Shown: piece after piece, positions 49,510-59,620 of the stretch | Layout of the letters: each line of letters begins with the position of its first letter | Numbering within the stretch: position 1 is the first letter of the stretch | Assembly: GCF_018732085.1 (NCBI RefSeq) | Contig: NZ_CP076103.1 | Span: forward strand, 5,890,001 to 5,954,000 | Source of the DNA: Lysobacter capsici | Lineage (GTDB): Bacteria; Pseudomonadota; Gammaproteobacteria; Xanthomonadales; Xanthomonadaceae | Direction: 5' to 3' | DNA: 64,000 nt | Notes under the pieces: model-generated | Seen by the model: only the letters and a program-made list of their open reading frames with translations | What the model was told of the DNA's origin: nothing | The model's database searches: none | Program-made: the position numbers and the translations under genes

Positions 49510-49667
49510 CAGCTTCCGTATACGGCGCGTACGTCCATACGCCCCACGCTAGGCGCAGGCGGATGCAATGCAGGTGAAGACTCGCCGCGATCGCGGCGAT
49601 ATTCAGCTTGAGCGGGCGGCCCGCTCAGCAGCGTCACGGCCGCGTGATGGCGGCCTGTGCCGGCAGG

Positions 49668-51356
49668 TCACTCGGAATGCAGAATCACCGCGACATCGCG
49701 GCCGCTGTTCTGGGCCACGCTGATCGCGTTGCGCCCGGCCGAGGCCGCGCTGCGCAGCGCCACGCGCACCCGTTCGAACAGCGCCGCCACCTGCTCGCCG
49801 CGCTGCGACATGGCCAGGCCGATGCTCACGCTCATGACGATTTCGTGGCTGTCGATACGGAACGGCCGCTGCGCGAAGGTGTCGGCGATGCGCCGCGCGA
49901 GCAGTTCGCATTCGACCCGCTCGCATTCGCTGACGATGCCGAAGCAATCGCCGTCGATGCGCGCGATGGTGTCGTCCGGACGCAGCACCCCGCGCATGCG
50001 TGCCAGCGCCTGCTGCAACAGCGCGTCGCCGACCGCGCGGCCGTAGCGCGCGTTGACCTCGCCGAAGCCGTCCAGGTCGACCAGCAGCAGGCCGTAGGTA
50101 TTGACGTTGAGGCTGCCCGGCGAGGACCAGGCCTCGAGCATTTGTTCGAGCACCTGGGCGTTAAGCGCGCCGGTCAGCGGATCGCGTTCCACCGACTGCC
50201 GCGCCAGCAGCAGGATGCGGTGGCGGTTGGCGGCGTGCTGGCTCAACGCCAGCGCGAGCACGGCCGATTCCAGCACCGCGGTCAGGGCCAAGCCGCGCTC
50301 GGCCCACTCGGCGTCCTGCAGGCCCAGGGTATTGGCGGCCAGCGCGGCGGCGAACACCAGCATCGGGGTCCAGCCGAGCAGGTAGTAGCCGGCGTACGGC
50401 GCGCCCTTGCGCCAGGCCGCGACCGCGATCACCAGCATCAGCGGCACGCCGAGCAGCAACAGCGCGTTGCCGCCGATGTACCACCAGCCGTAGGACTGTT
50501 CGCGCAATACCAGCAGCACCAGCAGCCAGGCCATGTTGGCCCACTGGATGATGCGCAGCACCCAGGTGGTGCGCGGCATCAGCCGCGGCAAGTCGAGGAA
50601 GCGCAGGCTGAAGCCGATCTGGAAGATCGTGGCCAGGGTCGCCAGCGCCCAGCCGACCGCCGGTTCGCTGGCCAGGCTGGCCAGGCCCCACATCTCCGAG
50701 GCATCGCCGGACAACAGCAGCAGGTAGGTCGCCATGCAGCCCAGGTAGGCGCCGTAGCCGAGGTAGACGAAATCGCGGAACGCGACCCACACCCCGACCA
50801 TGGCCACCGCCATCAGCATCATCGCGGTGAACGCGGCGGCCATGAAGCGCGCGTCGCCGCGCTCCTGGCGGGCAAGATCGGGAATGCTGGCGAAGGACAG
50901 GCGGATCTCGCTCATCGCCGCGCGGCCCTTGATCCGCAGATAGGCGACCGACGACGGCGGCCAGCCGTTGGGCAGCGCCAACACCCAGCCGCGCCGCATC
51001 AGCGGCACGCCGCCGTGCTCGGCGTCTTCGACTTCGCGCGCGCCGGCGCCGGGCGGGTAATACAGCAGCGGCCCCATCGCACGCGGCCCGCGCAGGACCA
51101 GCAGCTGGCCGTCCTGGGCGCCGACCGAGCGTTGGCTGGTCAAGCGCAGCCAATACCCGGCATCGCGCCGCGGCAGGCTGAAACGGATCACGTCCTCGGG
51201 CCGTTCGGCGACCAGACTGCGGATCACCGGCGCCCCGACCGGCGGCGCCTGCAGGTCGGTATCGGTCAGCAACACCTCGACCTTCAGCGATTGCGCCGCG
51301 GCCGGCAGACACAGGCAGGCCAACGCGATCAACAGCGCCCACAGGCCAATACGCAT
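49668..51356 (-). CDS. 7TMR-DISM sensor with degenerate GGDEF domain
   Basis: A 562-residue signalling protein: signal peptide (LWALLIALACLCLPAAA), a periplasmic 7TMR-DISM extracellular-type domain (about 25-170), seven membrane helices (about 177-385), and a cytoplasmic GGDEF domain (about 400-550). The GGDEF domain keeps DPLTGALN, VDLDGFGEVNARYG and GDALLQQ but has RIDGDCFGIV where RxGGDEF is expected. First glycine and fourth acid are replaced by Asp and Cys, so cyclic-di-GMP synthesis is doubtful. It may act as a GTP- or effector-binding module. Confidence 0.88.
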   Translation of the reverse strand: MRIGLWALLIALACLCLPAAAQSLKVEVLLTDTDLQAPPVGAPVIRSLVAERPEDVIRFSLPRRDAGYWLRLTSQRSVGAQDGQLLVLRGPRAMGPLLYYPPGAGAREVEDAEHGGVPLMRRGWVLALPNGWPPSSVAYLRIKGRAAMSEIRLSFASIPDLARQERGDARFMAAAFTAMMLMAVAMVGVWVAFRDFVYLGYGAYLGCMATYLLLLSGDASEMWGLASLASEPAVGWALATLATIFQIGFSLRFLDLPRLMPRTTWVLRIIQWANMAWLLVLLVLREQSYGWWYIGGNALLLLGVPLMLVIAVAAWRKGAPYAGYYLLGWTPMLVFAAALAANTLGLQDAEWAERGLALTAVLESAVLALALSQHAANRHRILLLARQSVERDPLTGALNAQVLEQMLEAWSSPGSLNVNTYGLLLVDLDGFGEVNARYGRAVGDALLQQALARMRGVLRPDDTIARIDGDCFGIVSECERVECELLARRIADTFAQRPFRIDSHEIVMSVSIGLAMSQRGEQVAALFERVRVALRSAASAGRNAISVAQNSGRDVAVILHSE

Positions 51357-51498
51357 ACCCCGGTCCGCCCTCGTATCGGTGAGCGTCGCAGTCTAGCCCG
51401 AGTCGATGCAGCTTTGGGGTGGCTTGGATGTGCTTGGGATGCGGCCATATCGGCGTATGCACCGGGTCGCCCCATCCGAACCGACGTCGATGAAACGC

Positions 51499-51873
51499 CT
51501 TTGCTGTTCCCTCCTTTGGAAAAGGGAGGCTGGGGGGATTCGCTTTTCGATCCGATCGCCGCGCCAGCCGCAAAAGCGAATCCCCCGCGCACCGATCACT
51601 TCCGCGCAACCCACCCGCACCGGCGCTCGCCCCCTTTTCCAAAGTGGGCGCCGACTTGCACGCGCAGCGGCGACGGGATGTCGCCCCTGCATCCATCGCT
51701 ACTGAAGCCCTTTGCTTTTTGCTGTTCCCCCCTTTGGAAAAGGGGGGCTGGGGGGATTTGCTTTTCGTTCCGATCGCCGCGCCACCGCAAAAGCGAATCC
51801 CCCGCGCACCGATCACTTCCGCGCAACCCACCCACACCGGCGCTCGCCCCCTTTTCCAAAGTGGGCGCCGACT
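51499..51873. repeat. Tandem duplication of a composite family D block
   Basis: Units at 51499-51656 and 51719-51873 are about 155 bp and nearly identical. Each holds TTGCTGTTCCCTCCTTTGGA (or its variant), GGGGGATTCGCTTTTCG, an inverted return, CACTTCCGCGCAACCCACCC and a short arm CCCCCTTTTCCAAAGTGGGC. The 51357-51933 gap otherwise holds no gene. Confidence 0.9.
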
Positions 51874-51933
51874 AACGCGCCGCGCAGTCGCCCCGCCGTA
51901 CAAACGACGGAGCCCAGCGAGTATCAGCTCACC

Positions 51934-52926
51934 TCACCCACCCCGATCGCTACGCAACGCCTTCACCCGTCGCTCGTTGCCCGCCGCCGCGCGCGCGGCG
52001 ACCACGCTGAAGGCCACGATGCCCAGCATCACCACGCAGGCGCCGACCAGGGCCCGCCCCTGCGGCCAGGCTTCGCCCAGCCACAGCGCGCCGATCACGG
52101 TCGCGAACAGGATTTCCGCGGCCTGCATGGCCTCGGCCGCGGCCAGCGCGGTGGGATCGTTGCGCACCATGCCGGTGGCCTGGAAGAACAGCACCGTCGC
52201 GATCACGCCCGCGCTCAGCGCCACGCCCGCGGCCAGGCCGACCTGACCCATCGGCGGCACGCCGGCCTCGACCCCGGCATACACCGCCAACGCCCACCAC
52301 AGCGGCTGGCTCGCCAGGGTCATGCCGAATACGCGCTGGGTCGCGTTGAGCTCGATCCCCGCCTGCTCCAGGTGCAGCAACAGCCCACGGTTGCCGAGCG
52401 GATAGGCGACCGCCGACACCGCCACGCAGATCAGCGCGATCCAACCGGCGCGATCGAGCGTCCCGCCGCCATGACCGAACTGCAGCAGCAACACGCCGGC
52501 CACGATCACCGCGCCGACCAGCAACGCCGGCAGCGGCACCTTCGCCCGCGCATCGCGGTACAGCAACGGCGCGCACAGCATCCCTGCGATCACGGTGAGC
52601 TGGAAGGTCGCCGCGATCAGCCACGACGGCCCGCTCGATGCGGCATAACTCAAACAGACATAGAACAGGACGAAACCGATCCCGCTCCACAGCAGCCACG
52701 GCCCCGGATGCGCGCGGATCGCCCGCCACACCGGACGCACACCGCCGAGCAACGGCATCACCAGCAACAACATCGGCAGCGTCAACAGGTAACGCAGCGC
52801 CGCGGTCCAGGCCCAATGCCCGCCGCCGGTGGCGGCCGCGCGGTTGAGCACGTAGGTGCAGGTGAAGAACAAGGCCGCGGCCAATGCGATCAGCACCGCC
52901 CACAACGCCTGACGACGATCGCTCAC
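51934..52926 (-). CDS. EamA-type multidrug/metabolite transporter
   Basis: A 330-residue, ten-helix transporter of the drug/metabolite superfamily: AVLIALAAALFFTCTYVLNR, LLTLPMLLLVMPLLGG, SWLIAATFQLTVIAGML, TVIGALWLGEAWPQG near the end. It is an EmrE-type (PF13536-like) exporter. It starts with GTG overlapping the bioC stop (GTGA), thus co-translated with the biotin operon; it could carry a biotin precursor or only be co-expressed. No substrate can be read from sequence. Confidence 0.85.
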   Translation of the reverse strand: MSDRRQALWAVLIALAAALFFTCTYVLNRAAATGGGHWAWTAALRYLLTLPMLLLVMPLLGGVRPVWRAIRAHPGPWLLWSGIGFVLFYVCLSYAASSGPSWLIAATFQLTVIAGMLCAPLLYRDARAKVPLPALLVGAVIVAGVLLLQFGHGGGTLDRAGWIALICVAVSAVAYPLGNRGLLLHLEQAGIELNATQRVFGMTLASQPLWWALAVYAGVEAGVPPMGQVGLAAGVALSAGVIATVLFFQATGMVRNDPTALAAAEAMQAAEILFATVIGALWLGEAWPQGRALVGACVVMLGIVAFSVVAARAAAGNERRVKALRSDRGG

Positions 52927-53834
52927 GAACGCGGCCTGATCCGGATGCTCGACACCGGCACCTGCACTTCGTCGACCCCGCCCACCCGGATCGGCGTGCC
53001 CGGCTCGGGGCCCCAGGCGTGCGCGTAGATCACTTCCCAGGTCGCCGGCAATTGTCCGTTGTCGCCGCGCAAGGCTTCGTACGCCTGCGCGGCGCGGGCG
53101 AAACGTTCGCGCCCGGTCAGCGCGCGCCGGCGTGTGCTCATCGCGTTGGTCGCGCCGAGCGTGCGCAGCTCGCGCATCAGATGACCGAGGTCGGGATGAC
53201 CGAGGGTGAATTCGTCGCGATCGAGCACCGGGTTCTTGAAACCCGCGGCGATCAGCGCATCGCCGAACTGGGCGATCGACGGAAACAGGCTCACGTGCGG
53301 CGCGGCATCGGCTTCGGCGAACGCGCCTCGCAATTCGTACAGCGTGTCCGGGCCGAAGGTCGACACCAACAACAAGCCGCCGGGCTTGAGCACGCGGCGG
53401 AAACCGGCGAACACCGCGGGCAGGTCCTCGACCCATTGCAGGCACAGGTTCGAAAACAACACATCGACGCTGCCGTCGCGCAGCGGCAGCGCGCGCGCAT
53501 CGGCGCACACCGGATCGGGCCGGCGCGCGCCGCCGAGCAGGCGCGGGCGCCAGCCGCCGTCGCCGAAATGCGTGCGCGCTTCGCGCAGCATCGGCACGGC
53601 GAGATCGAGCGCGATCACCTGCGCGCGCGGCCAGCGCTTCTGCATCGCCGCGCTCAGATGGCCGGGGCCGCAGCCGACGTCGACCACCACCTGCGGCGCG
53701 CGATCGTCGAGGTATTCCAGGGTTTCCGACAGGCGCGCGCCGACTTCGCGCTGCAACGCGGCGGCGCCGTCGTAGCCGTGTGCGGCGCGCGAAAACGAGC
53801 GGCGAACCTGGCGGTGGTCGAACAGATCGGTCAT
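52923..53834 (-). CDS. bioC: Malonyl-ACP O-methyltransferase BioC
   Basis: A 303-residue methyltransferase that methylates the malonyl-ACP carboxyl so that the fatty-acid enzymes can build the pimeloyl chain for biotin. QVRRSFSRAAHGYDGAAALQ is the BioC N-terminal signature. VVVDVGCGPGHLSAAM (about 48-63) is the SAM motif I, VCADARALPLRDGSVDVLFS the acid-bearing segment, and LKPGGLLLVSTFGPDTLYEL and PHVSLFPSIAQFGDAL complete the family pattern. Full length. It lies 72 bases after bioH and overlaps the transporter. Confidence 0.96.
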   Translation of the reverse strand: MTDLFDHRQVRRSFSRAAHGYDGAAALQREVGARLSETLEYLDDRAPQVVVDVGCGPGHLSAAMQKRWPRAQVIALDLAVPMLREARTHFGDGGWRPRLLGGARRPDPVCADARALPLRDGSVDVLFSNLCLQWVEDLPAVFAGFRRVLKPGGLLLVSTFGPDTLYELRGAFAEADAAPHVSLFPSIAQFGDALIAAGFKNPVLDRDEFTLGHPDLGHLMRELRTLGATNAMSTRRRALTGRERFARAAQAYEALRGDNGQLPATWEVIYAHAWGPEPGTPIRVGGVDEVQVPVSSIRIRPRS

Positions 53835-53906
53835 GTCGGTATCAATGGGATGCGGTAGGCGAGTCGGTGATGATGGAGCGAGCGATCAGCGGCGAACGCG
53901 CATCGA

Positions 53907-54716
53907 TCAGGCCCGCGCGCTGCGCGCGGATACGGCGGCGCCGGTGTCGTCGACGAAGGTTTCGATCAGTTGCGCGACCTGATCGGTCGCGCCGAGGAAC
54001 GGCGCATGGCCGGCATGCGCGATGACTTCGCTGCGGCCGCCCGGCGCCAGCGCCGCCGCGGCCGGCATCGCGCCGGACGGCACCAGGCGATCGCGGCGGC
54101 CGGAAATCCACAGGCTCGGGACTTGCAGCGTCGGCAGTTCGGCGCGCACATCGAATTCGTCCAGCAATACCAGCCCTTCCTGCAAGGTCCGCGCAGCCGG
54201 TTCGCCGCGCGCGAAGGCCTGCTGTTTCAGGCCGCGCAGTTCTTCCTGCGCGCTCGGCGAGCCCAGCGCTTCCAGCGCCAGGAAGCCTTCCAAGGTGCCG
54301 CGAAAATCGCGATCGAGCGCTTGCCCGAAGTTGCGGAATAGATCGGGCGATACCCCGTGCGGCCAATCCTCGCCGATCACGAAGCGCGGCGAGGAGGCGA
54401 TCAGGATCAGGCCGCGCACGCGCTGCGGATGATCCAGGCCGGCGCGCAGCGCGACCTGGCCGCCGAGCGACCAGCCCAGCCAGTACGCGTCGGGAATGCG
54501 TGCGACCAGGTCGGTTGCGAGCGCGCGCGGGTCCAGCGGCGTGCCGTCGTCGCGCGCATGGCCGTGGCCGGGCAGATCGACCAGATGCACGGTGAATCGC
54601 GCGGCGAGGCGTTCGACCAGCGGCGCGAACAGGCCGCCGTGCATGGCCCAGCCGTGGATCAGCGCGATGGCCGGACGACCGCTGTCGGGAGGGGCGCCGG
54701 TGGTTTCGATGTACAT
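53907..54716 (-). CDS. bioH: Pimeloyl-ACP methyl ester esterase BioH
   Basis: A 269-residue alpha/beta hydrolase. LIHGWAMHGGLFAPLV forms the oxyanion region, GWSLGG carries the nucleophile Ser83, ISGRRDRLVPSG the acid and AHAGHAPFLG the histidine, which is the triad of BioH. The enzyme removes the methyl group placed by BioC and thus ends chain elongation. ATG at 54716 gives MYIETTGAPP; no strong ribosome site is seen, and the gene is separated from the upstream ACT gene by 350 bp containing a palindrome. Confidence 0.93.
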   Translation of the reverse strand: MYIETTGAPPDSGRPAIALIHGWAMHGGLFAPLVERLAARFTVHLVDLPGHGHARDDGTPLDPRALATDLVARIPDAYWLGWSLGGQVALRAGLDHPQRVRGLILIASSPRFVIGEDWPHGVSPDLFRNFGQALDRDFRGTLEGFLALEALGSPSAQEELRGLKQQAFARGEPAARTLQEGLVLLDEFDVRAELPTLQVPSLWISGRRDRLVPSGAMPAAAALAPGGRSEVIAHAGHAPFLGATDQVAQLIETFVDDTGAAVSARSARA

Positions 54717-54869
54717 GGGGGAAGGTGGTCCGTGTTGCTTGGCTTGCTGGATTGCTGGGTGTGGCGTTGGGTTGGGCCGTGCTCGTTTTGTTTTTTTGTC
54801 GCGACAGCTTTCGCATGAACTGCGATGTCGCATTGCCTACGACAACACGCACGTCGATGTTCTCTCGCT

Positions 54870-54954
54870 CGTCATCCCCGCGAAGGCGGGGATCCAGAGA
54901 CTTCAGCGTCCTGCCTGGATGAAGCCCTGGATCCCCGCCTTCGCGGGGATGACG
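54870..54954. repeat. REP-like palindromic element, family A, within the bio operon
   Basis: CGTCATCCCCGCGAAGGCGG and complement surround CAGCGTCCTGCCTGGATGAA. It interrupts the bio operon between the ACT gene and bioH, in a 351-bp gap (54717-55067) without other features. It may reduce read-through or protect upstream mRNA. Confidence 0.88.
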
Positions 54955-55067
54955 GCCTTGGGGACTCATCGCACTTCGATTCACACCGAATGACTCGCGC
55001 GGTGCCTATCGAATCGTTCCATCCAACTGTCCGGTTCGCGCGGAGCACATGCCTCGAACCGCTCGCC

Positions 55068-55522
55068 TCATGCATCCGGCGGCGGCTCCACACCCCGCAA
55101 CCCATGCAACACCCGCACCGCCTCCTCACCCCGATCCATCGGCACCAGCAGATGATCGTGATGAAACCCGGCCAGCACATTGCAGGCGATCCCGCGCTCG
55201 GCCAGCGCCCGCGACACCGCGGCGGTCAGGCCCACCGCCTGCAACGCCGAATGCACGCGCAGGCTCAGCCACGCGGCGACGAAGTCGTAGCCCAGGCCGC
55301 GCGCGTCGGCATCTTCGCGGCGCAATACGCAGGTCAGTCCTTCGTCCTCGACCACGCTGGCATGCGCGAGTTCGATCGGCAGGCTCCGCGATCGCGCGGC
55401 GCTGACGAACACGTACTCGCCTTCGCGCACATCAACCTGCAGGCTCGCCAGCATCTGCGCCAGATCGGTCTGCGGCCCGCCGCGCACGTCCGAATCGGAA
55501 CCGTTGGACGCGACGCCCTCGC

Positions 55523-55526
<4 letters not shown>
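55068..55526 (-). CDS. Two-ACT-domain protein (DUF2241 / ACT_3 type)
   Basis: A 152-residue protein with the DUF2241 layout: a first ACT-like part (LAQMLASLQVDVREGEYVFV) and a second from GLTCVLRREDADARGLGYDF to HHDHLLVPMDRGEEAVRVLH, which is the classic ACT tail. ACT domains bind amino acids and regulate enzymes. It overlaps the bioF stop (ATGA), so it is co-translated within the biotin operon. Its link to biotin is not known; L-alanine used by BioF is one candidate ligand (inference). Confidence 0.87.
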
Positions 55527-56755
<1,229 letters not shown>

Positions 56756-56786
56756 CGCGGGCTGCTCGTCGCGTTGCTGCGCCGCT

Positions 56787-57869
56787 TCAGGCGGCGCAGG
56801 TGTGGGCGGGTACTTCGTCTTCCTCAATACTCGCATGGACGGTGCCCGCGGTCTCGACGATTTGCATCGGCCGCAGGCCCAGGCGGGCGAACAGGGCCAT
56901 GTCGCGCTCGGTGTCCGGGTTGCCGGTGGTCAGCAGCTTCTCGCCGTAGAAGATCGAATTGGCGCCGGCGAGGAAGCACAGGGCCTGTAACTCGTCGCTC
57001 ATCGACTCGCGGCCGGCCGACAGGCGCACCATCGACTTGGGCATCAACAGCCGCGCAACTGCGATGGTGCGCACAAATTCAAAGGGGTCGAGCTCGGCGG
57101 TGCCGGCCAACGGGGTGCCTTCGACCTGGACCAGCCGGTTGATCGGCACCGAATCGGGGTGCGCCGGCAGGTTGGCCAGGGTCTGCAGCAGGCCGGCGCG
57201 CTGGCCGCGCGACTCGCCCATGCCGACGATGCCGCCGCAGCAGGTCTTCATGCCGACGTCGCGCACGTGCTCCAGCGTGTCCAGGCGGTCCTGGAACTCG
57301 CGGGTGTGGATGATTTCGTTGTAGAACTCCGGCGCGGTGTCGAGGTTGTGGTTGTAGTAGTCCAGCCCGGCCGCCTTGAGCGACTTGGCCTGATCGCCCG
57401 AGAGCATGCCCAGGGTCGCGCAGGTCTCCAAGCCCAGTGCCTTGACCTCGCGGATCATCGCCGCGACCTTCGGGATATCGCGGTCCTTCGGCGAACGCCA
57501 GGCCGCGCCCATGCAGAAACGCGAGGCGCCGGCGGCCTTGGCCTGCTTGGCTTTCTCCAGCACCGCCTCGGTGCTCATCAACTTGGTCGCGTCGACGCCG
57601 GTGTGATAGCGCGCGGCCTGTGGGCAGTAACTGCAGTCTTCCGGACAGCCGCCGGTCTTGACCGACAGCAGGGTGCTGACCTGGACCTCGGTGGGGTCGA
57701 AATTCTCCCGGTGCGCGCTCGCGGCGCGGTGCAGCAACTCGGGGAACGGCAGATCGAACAGCGCGCGCACTTCGGCGCGGGACCAGTCGTGGCGGAGCAC
57801 AGTCGGGGCTTGGGGCGGGGTTTGCACGGGGGCTGGCTCCACAGCGGGGACGTCACTGACGGCGGGCAA
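56787..57869 (-). CDS. bioB: Biotin synthase BioB
   Basis: A 360-residue radical SAM enzyme that inserts sulfur into dethiobiotin. The radical SAM cluster is CPEDCSYC with C75, C79 and C82. Further blocks are FCMGAAWRSPKDRDIPKV, YYNHNLDTAPEFYNEI, GGIVGMGESRGQRAGLL and VRLSAGRESMSDELQAL with the arginine binding the 2Fe-2S sulfur donor, and FYGEKLLTTGNPD. The N-terminal 25 residues are a Pro-rich extension. It is first in the operon, behind a BirA-type operator, so it is probably biotin repressed. Confidence 0.97.
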   Translation of the reverse strand: MPAVSDVPAVEPAPVQTPPQAPTVLRHDWSRAEVRALFDLPFPELLHRAASAHRENFDPTEVQVSTLLSVKTGGCPEDCSYCPQAARYHTGVDATKLMSTEAVLEKAKQAKAAGASRFCMGAAWRSPKDRDIPKVAAMIREVKALGLETCATLGMLSGDQAKSLKAAGLDYYNHNLDTAPEFYNEIIHTREFQDRLDTLEHVRDVGMKTCCGGIVGMGESRGQRAGLLQTLANLPAHPDSVPINRLVQVEGTPLAGTAELDPFEFVRTIAVARLLMPKSMVRLSAGRESMSDELQALCFLAGANSIFYGEKLLTTGNPDTERDMALFARLGLRPMQIVETAGTVHASIEEDEVPAHTCAA

Positions 57870-57923
57870 AGGGGGAGACCGAGGCGGGCCTCGGAGCCGG
57901 CAGTCTGGGAAGCCGGCGGGTTG

Positions 57924-57957
57924 CTGTCAACCGATCCGGGGCAAATCTGGTTGACAG
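57924..57957 (-). promoter_or_regulatory. BirA-type operator upstream of bioB
   Basis: CTGTCAACC and GGTTGACAG are perfect inverted half-sites separated by 16 bases. The proteobacterial BirA box is TTGTAAACC-N14-16-GGTTTACAA; here one A is C in each half. It lies 55-88 bases before the bioB start, and the left half on the minus strand contains TTGACA as a possible -35 element. Binding by biotinoyl-AMP BirA would block initiation. BirA itself is not in the window. Confidence 0.8.
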
Positions 57958-58002
57958 GATCGGGCGGGGTTGGGGGGTGGAGATTCGGGAGCCCTGATCG
58001 GA

Positions 58003-58035
58003 CAGCGCCGGGGCTGAAGCCCTCCCACAGGGACT
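58003..58035. repeat. Family B half element
   Basis: GGGGCTGAAGCCCTCCCACA is a single arm of the family B palindrome; a degenerate partner (CCGCCCCGACGCTCTTAG) lies near 58100. The rest of the 57958-58377 gap has no recognised gene. Confidence 0.7.
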
Positions 58036-58377
58036 TCGTGGCTTCACCGCTTCCGGGTGGTGGATTCGCTGCGGCGCCATCGTGATGTGACTGGACGGTT
58101 TTCCGCCCCGACGCTCTTAGACCCCGTATCGAGTCACCACCCGATCAGGTTGGCCCGTCGGCCTTACGCGATGCGACTGCATCATCAAGGCGACTGCGGC
58201 TTCTGCCGAGATACGGAAGCGGCCGAACCACCGCCACGACATCTGCGGGAGACGAGAACGCCACGAAGTCTCTGGGGGAGCACGGCACGCCCGACACCGC
58301 CGACCGCGGCGTTTTCCGACATCCCCGCCAGAACCTCGCCGACACAAGTCAGCGGCCAAGGCCGCCATGCTGCGCAC

Positions 58378-59571
58378 ATGATCCTCCACGCCCTGGCGGG
58401 CCGCGCCCGACGCTTCGACGAACTGTGGCGGCGGGCGGGCTGGTCGCTGTGGCCGCCGCGTTGCCTGATCTGCGCCGAACCCGGGCTGCAAGGCCGCGAC
58501 CTGTGCGGCGCCTGCCGCGCGGCGTGGCCGCGATCGGGATCGGCGTGTGTGCGTTGTGCGATGCCGTTGCCGGGTGTAACGGTGGTGGGCAGTGGGGATT
58601 CGTCGCAGGAGAGTGTGGGCGCTGGAAGTTCGCGGGCTGCGCCGATGCGGGCTGCAACCGGACTGGCGGGTTGCGCGGAGCGACCGCGCGTCGCGCGCAT
58701 GGCATCGGCATCGGCATCGGCGTCGGCGTCGGCAGATGGCGATGGCGGTGGCGGTGGCGGTGGCGATGTCGATGTCGATGGATCGATTCTGGATCGCCAC
58801 ATCGACCCGCAAACCGACGACGCGATCGATCAACCCGCCACCCACTCCGGTCCATTACTCTGCGGCGCCTGCCTACGCAGGCCTCCGCCGCTGGACGCCG
58901 TCCACGCCGCCTGCCTTTATCGCTCGCCGGTCGATCACCTGCTGCTGCGCTTCAAGTTCCACCGCGACCTCGCCGCCGGACGCCTGCTCGCCACGATCAT
59001 GGGCGACGCGTTCGCGCCGTTGCTCGACGATGGGCAATCGCAGCCGCATTCGTCGCTGCTCGCGATCCGCTGCACCGATCCGGAAACAACCGCATTGACG
59101 CATGACCCATCGGCGCGAGCGGACATCGCGAACGCCATCCCGCACCGAATGAACGACCCTCGCATTGCGGCGCGAGCGCATCCCCAGGCCGCAGCGGCTT
59201 CGCACCATGCCGGCGCCGCGCCACCGGTGCTGGTTCCGATTCCGCTGCACCGCAGCCGCCTGCGCGAGCGCGGTTACGACCAAGCGCTGGAGCTCGCACG
59301 ACCGTTGGCGCGACAGCTCGGCTTGCCGCTGCAAGCGCAGGCGCTGACGCGCGTGCGCGATACCAGTGCGCAATCCCAGCTCGACGCCAGTCAGCGGCGG
59401 CGCAACCTGCGCGACGCCTTCGCCTGGAACGGCGACGTCGCGATGCCGGCCCACATCGTGCTGATCGACGACGTCATGACCACCGGCGCCACCCTGCATT
59501 CGGCCGCCCGCGTCTTGCGGCGTGCAGGCGCGTTACGAGTCGACGCGTGGGTCTGCGCGCGCGTGCCGTGA
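58378..59571 (+). CDS. ComF-type phosphoribosyltransferase-fold protein with two insertions
   Basis: A 397-residue ComF-like protein; relatives are near 240 residues and serve DNA uptake (competence). Zinc-type cysteines are C29, C32, C43, C46, C57, C60 and then C162, C165. Between the third and fourth cysteine pairs an insertion of about 90 residues (67-157) includes ASASASASADG and a Gly/Asp run coded by a microsatellite. A second insertion at about 217-281 lacks family residues. The PRTase motif VLIDDVMTTGAT (361-372) and VPIPLHRSRLRERGYDQA are intact. ATG 58378 matches the family start. Confidence 0.88.
   Translation: MILHALAGRARRFDELWRRAGWSLWPPRCLICAEPGLQGRDLCGACRAAWPRSGSACVRCAMPLPGVTVVGSGDSSQESVGAGSSRAAPMRAATGLAGCAERPRVARMASASASASASADGDGGGGGGGDVDVDGSILDRHIDPQTDDAIDQPATHSGPLLCGACLRRPPPLDAVHAACLYRSPVDHLLLRFKFHRDLAAGRLLATIMGDAFAPLLDDGQSQPHSSLLAIRCTDPETTALTHDPSARADIANAIPHRMNDPRIAARAHPQAAAASHHAGAAPPVLVPIPLHRSRLRERGYDQALELARPLARQLGLPLQAQALTRVRDTSAQSQLDASQRRRNLRDAFAWNGDVAMPAHIVLIDDVMTTGATLHSAARVLRRAGALRVDAWVCARVP
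58699..58790. repeat. Hexamer microsatellite inside comF
   Basis: GGCATC repeated as GGCATCGGCATCGGCATCGG, then GCGTCGGCGTCGGCA, and later GATGGCGGTGGCGGTGGCGG. In-frame units of six bases code for AS and DG/GG dipeptides. Copy number is likely polymorphic. Confidence 0.85.
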
Positions 59572-59620
59572 ACACAAGCCGCAGCGCACTTCAACACCAA
59601 CAACGCATTCAACACCCCAG

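Noticed and set aside
57870..58377. Riboswitch before the biotin operon
   Set aside because: No known riboswitch class senses biotin, and the region contains a protein operator-type repeat instead.
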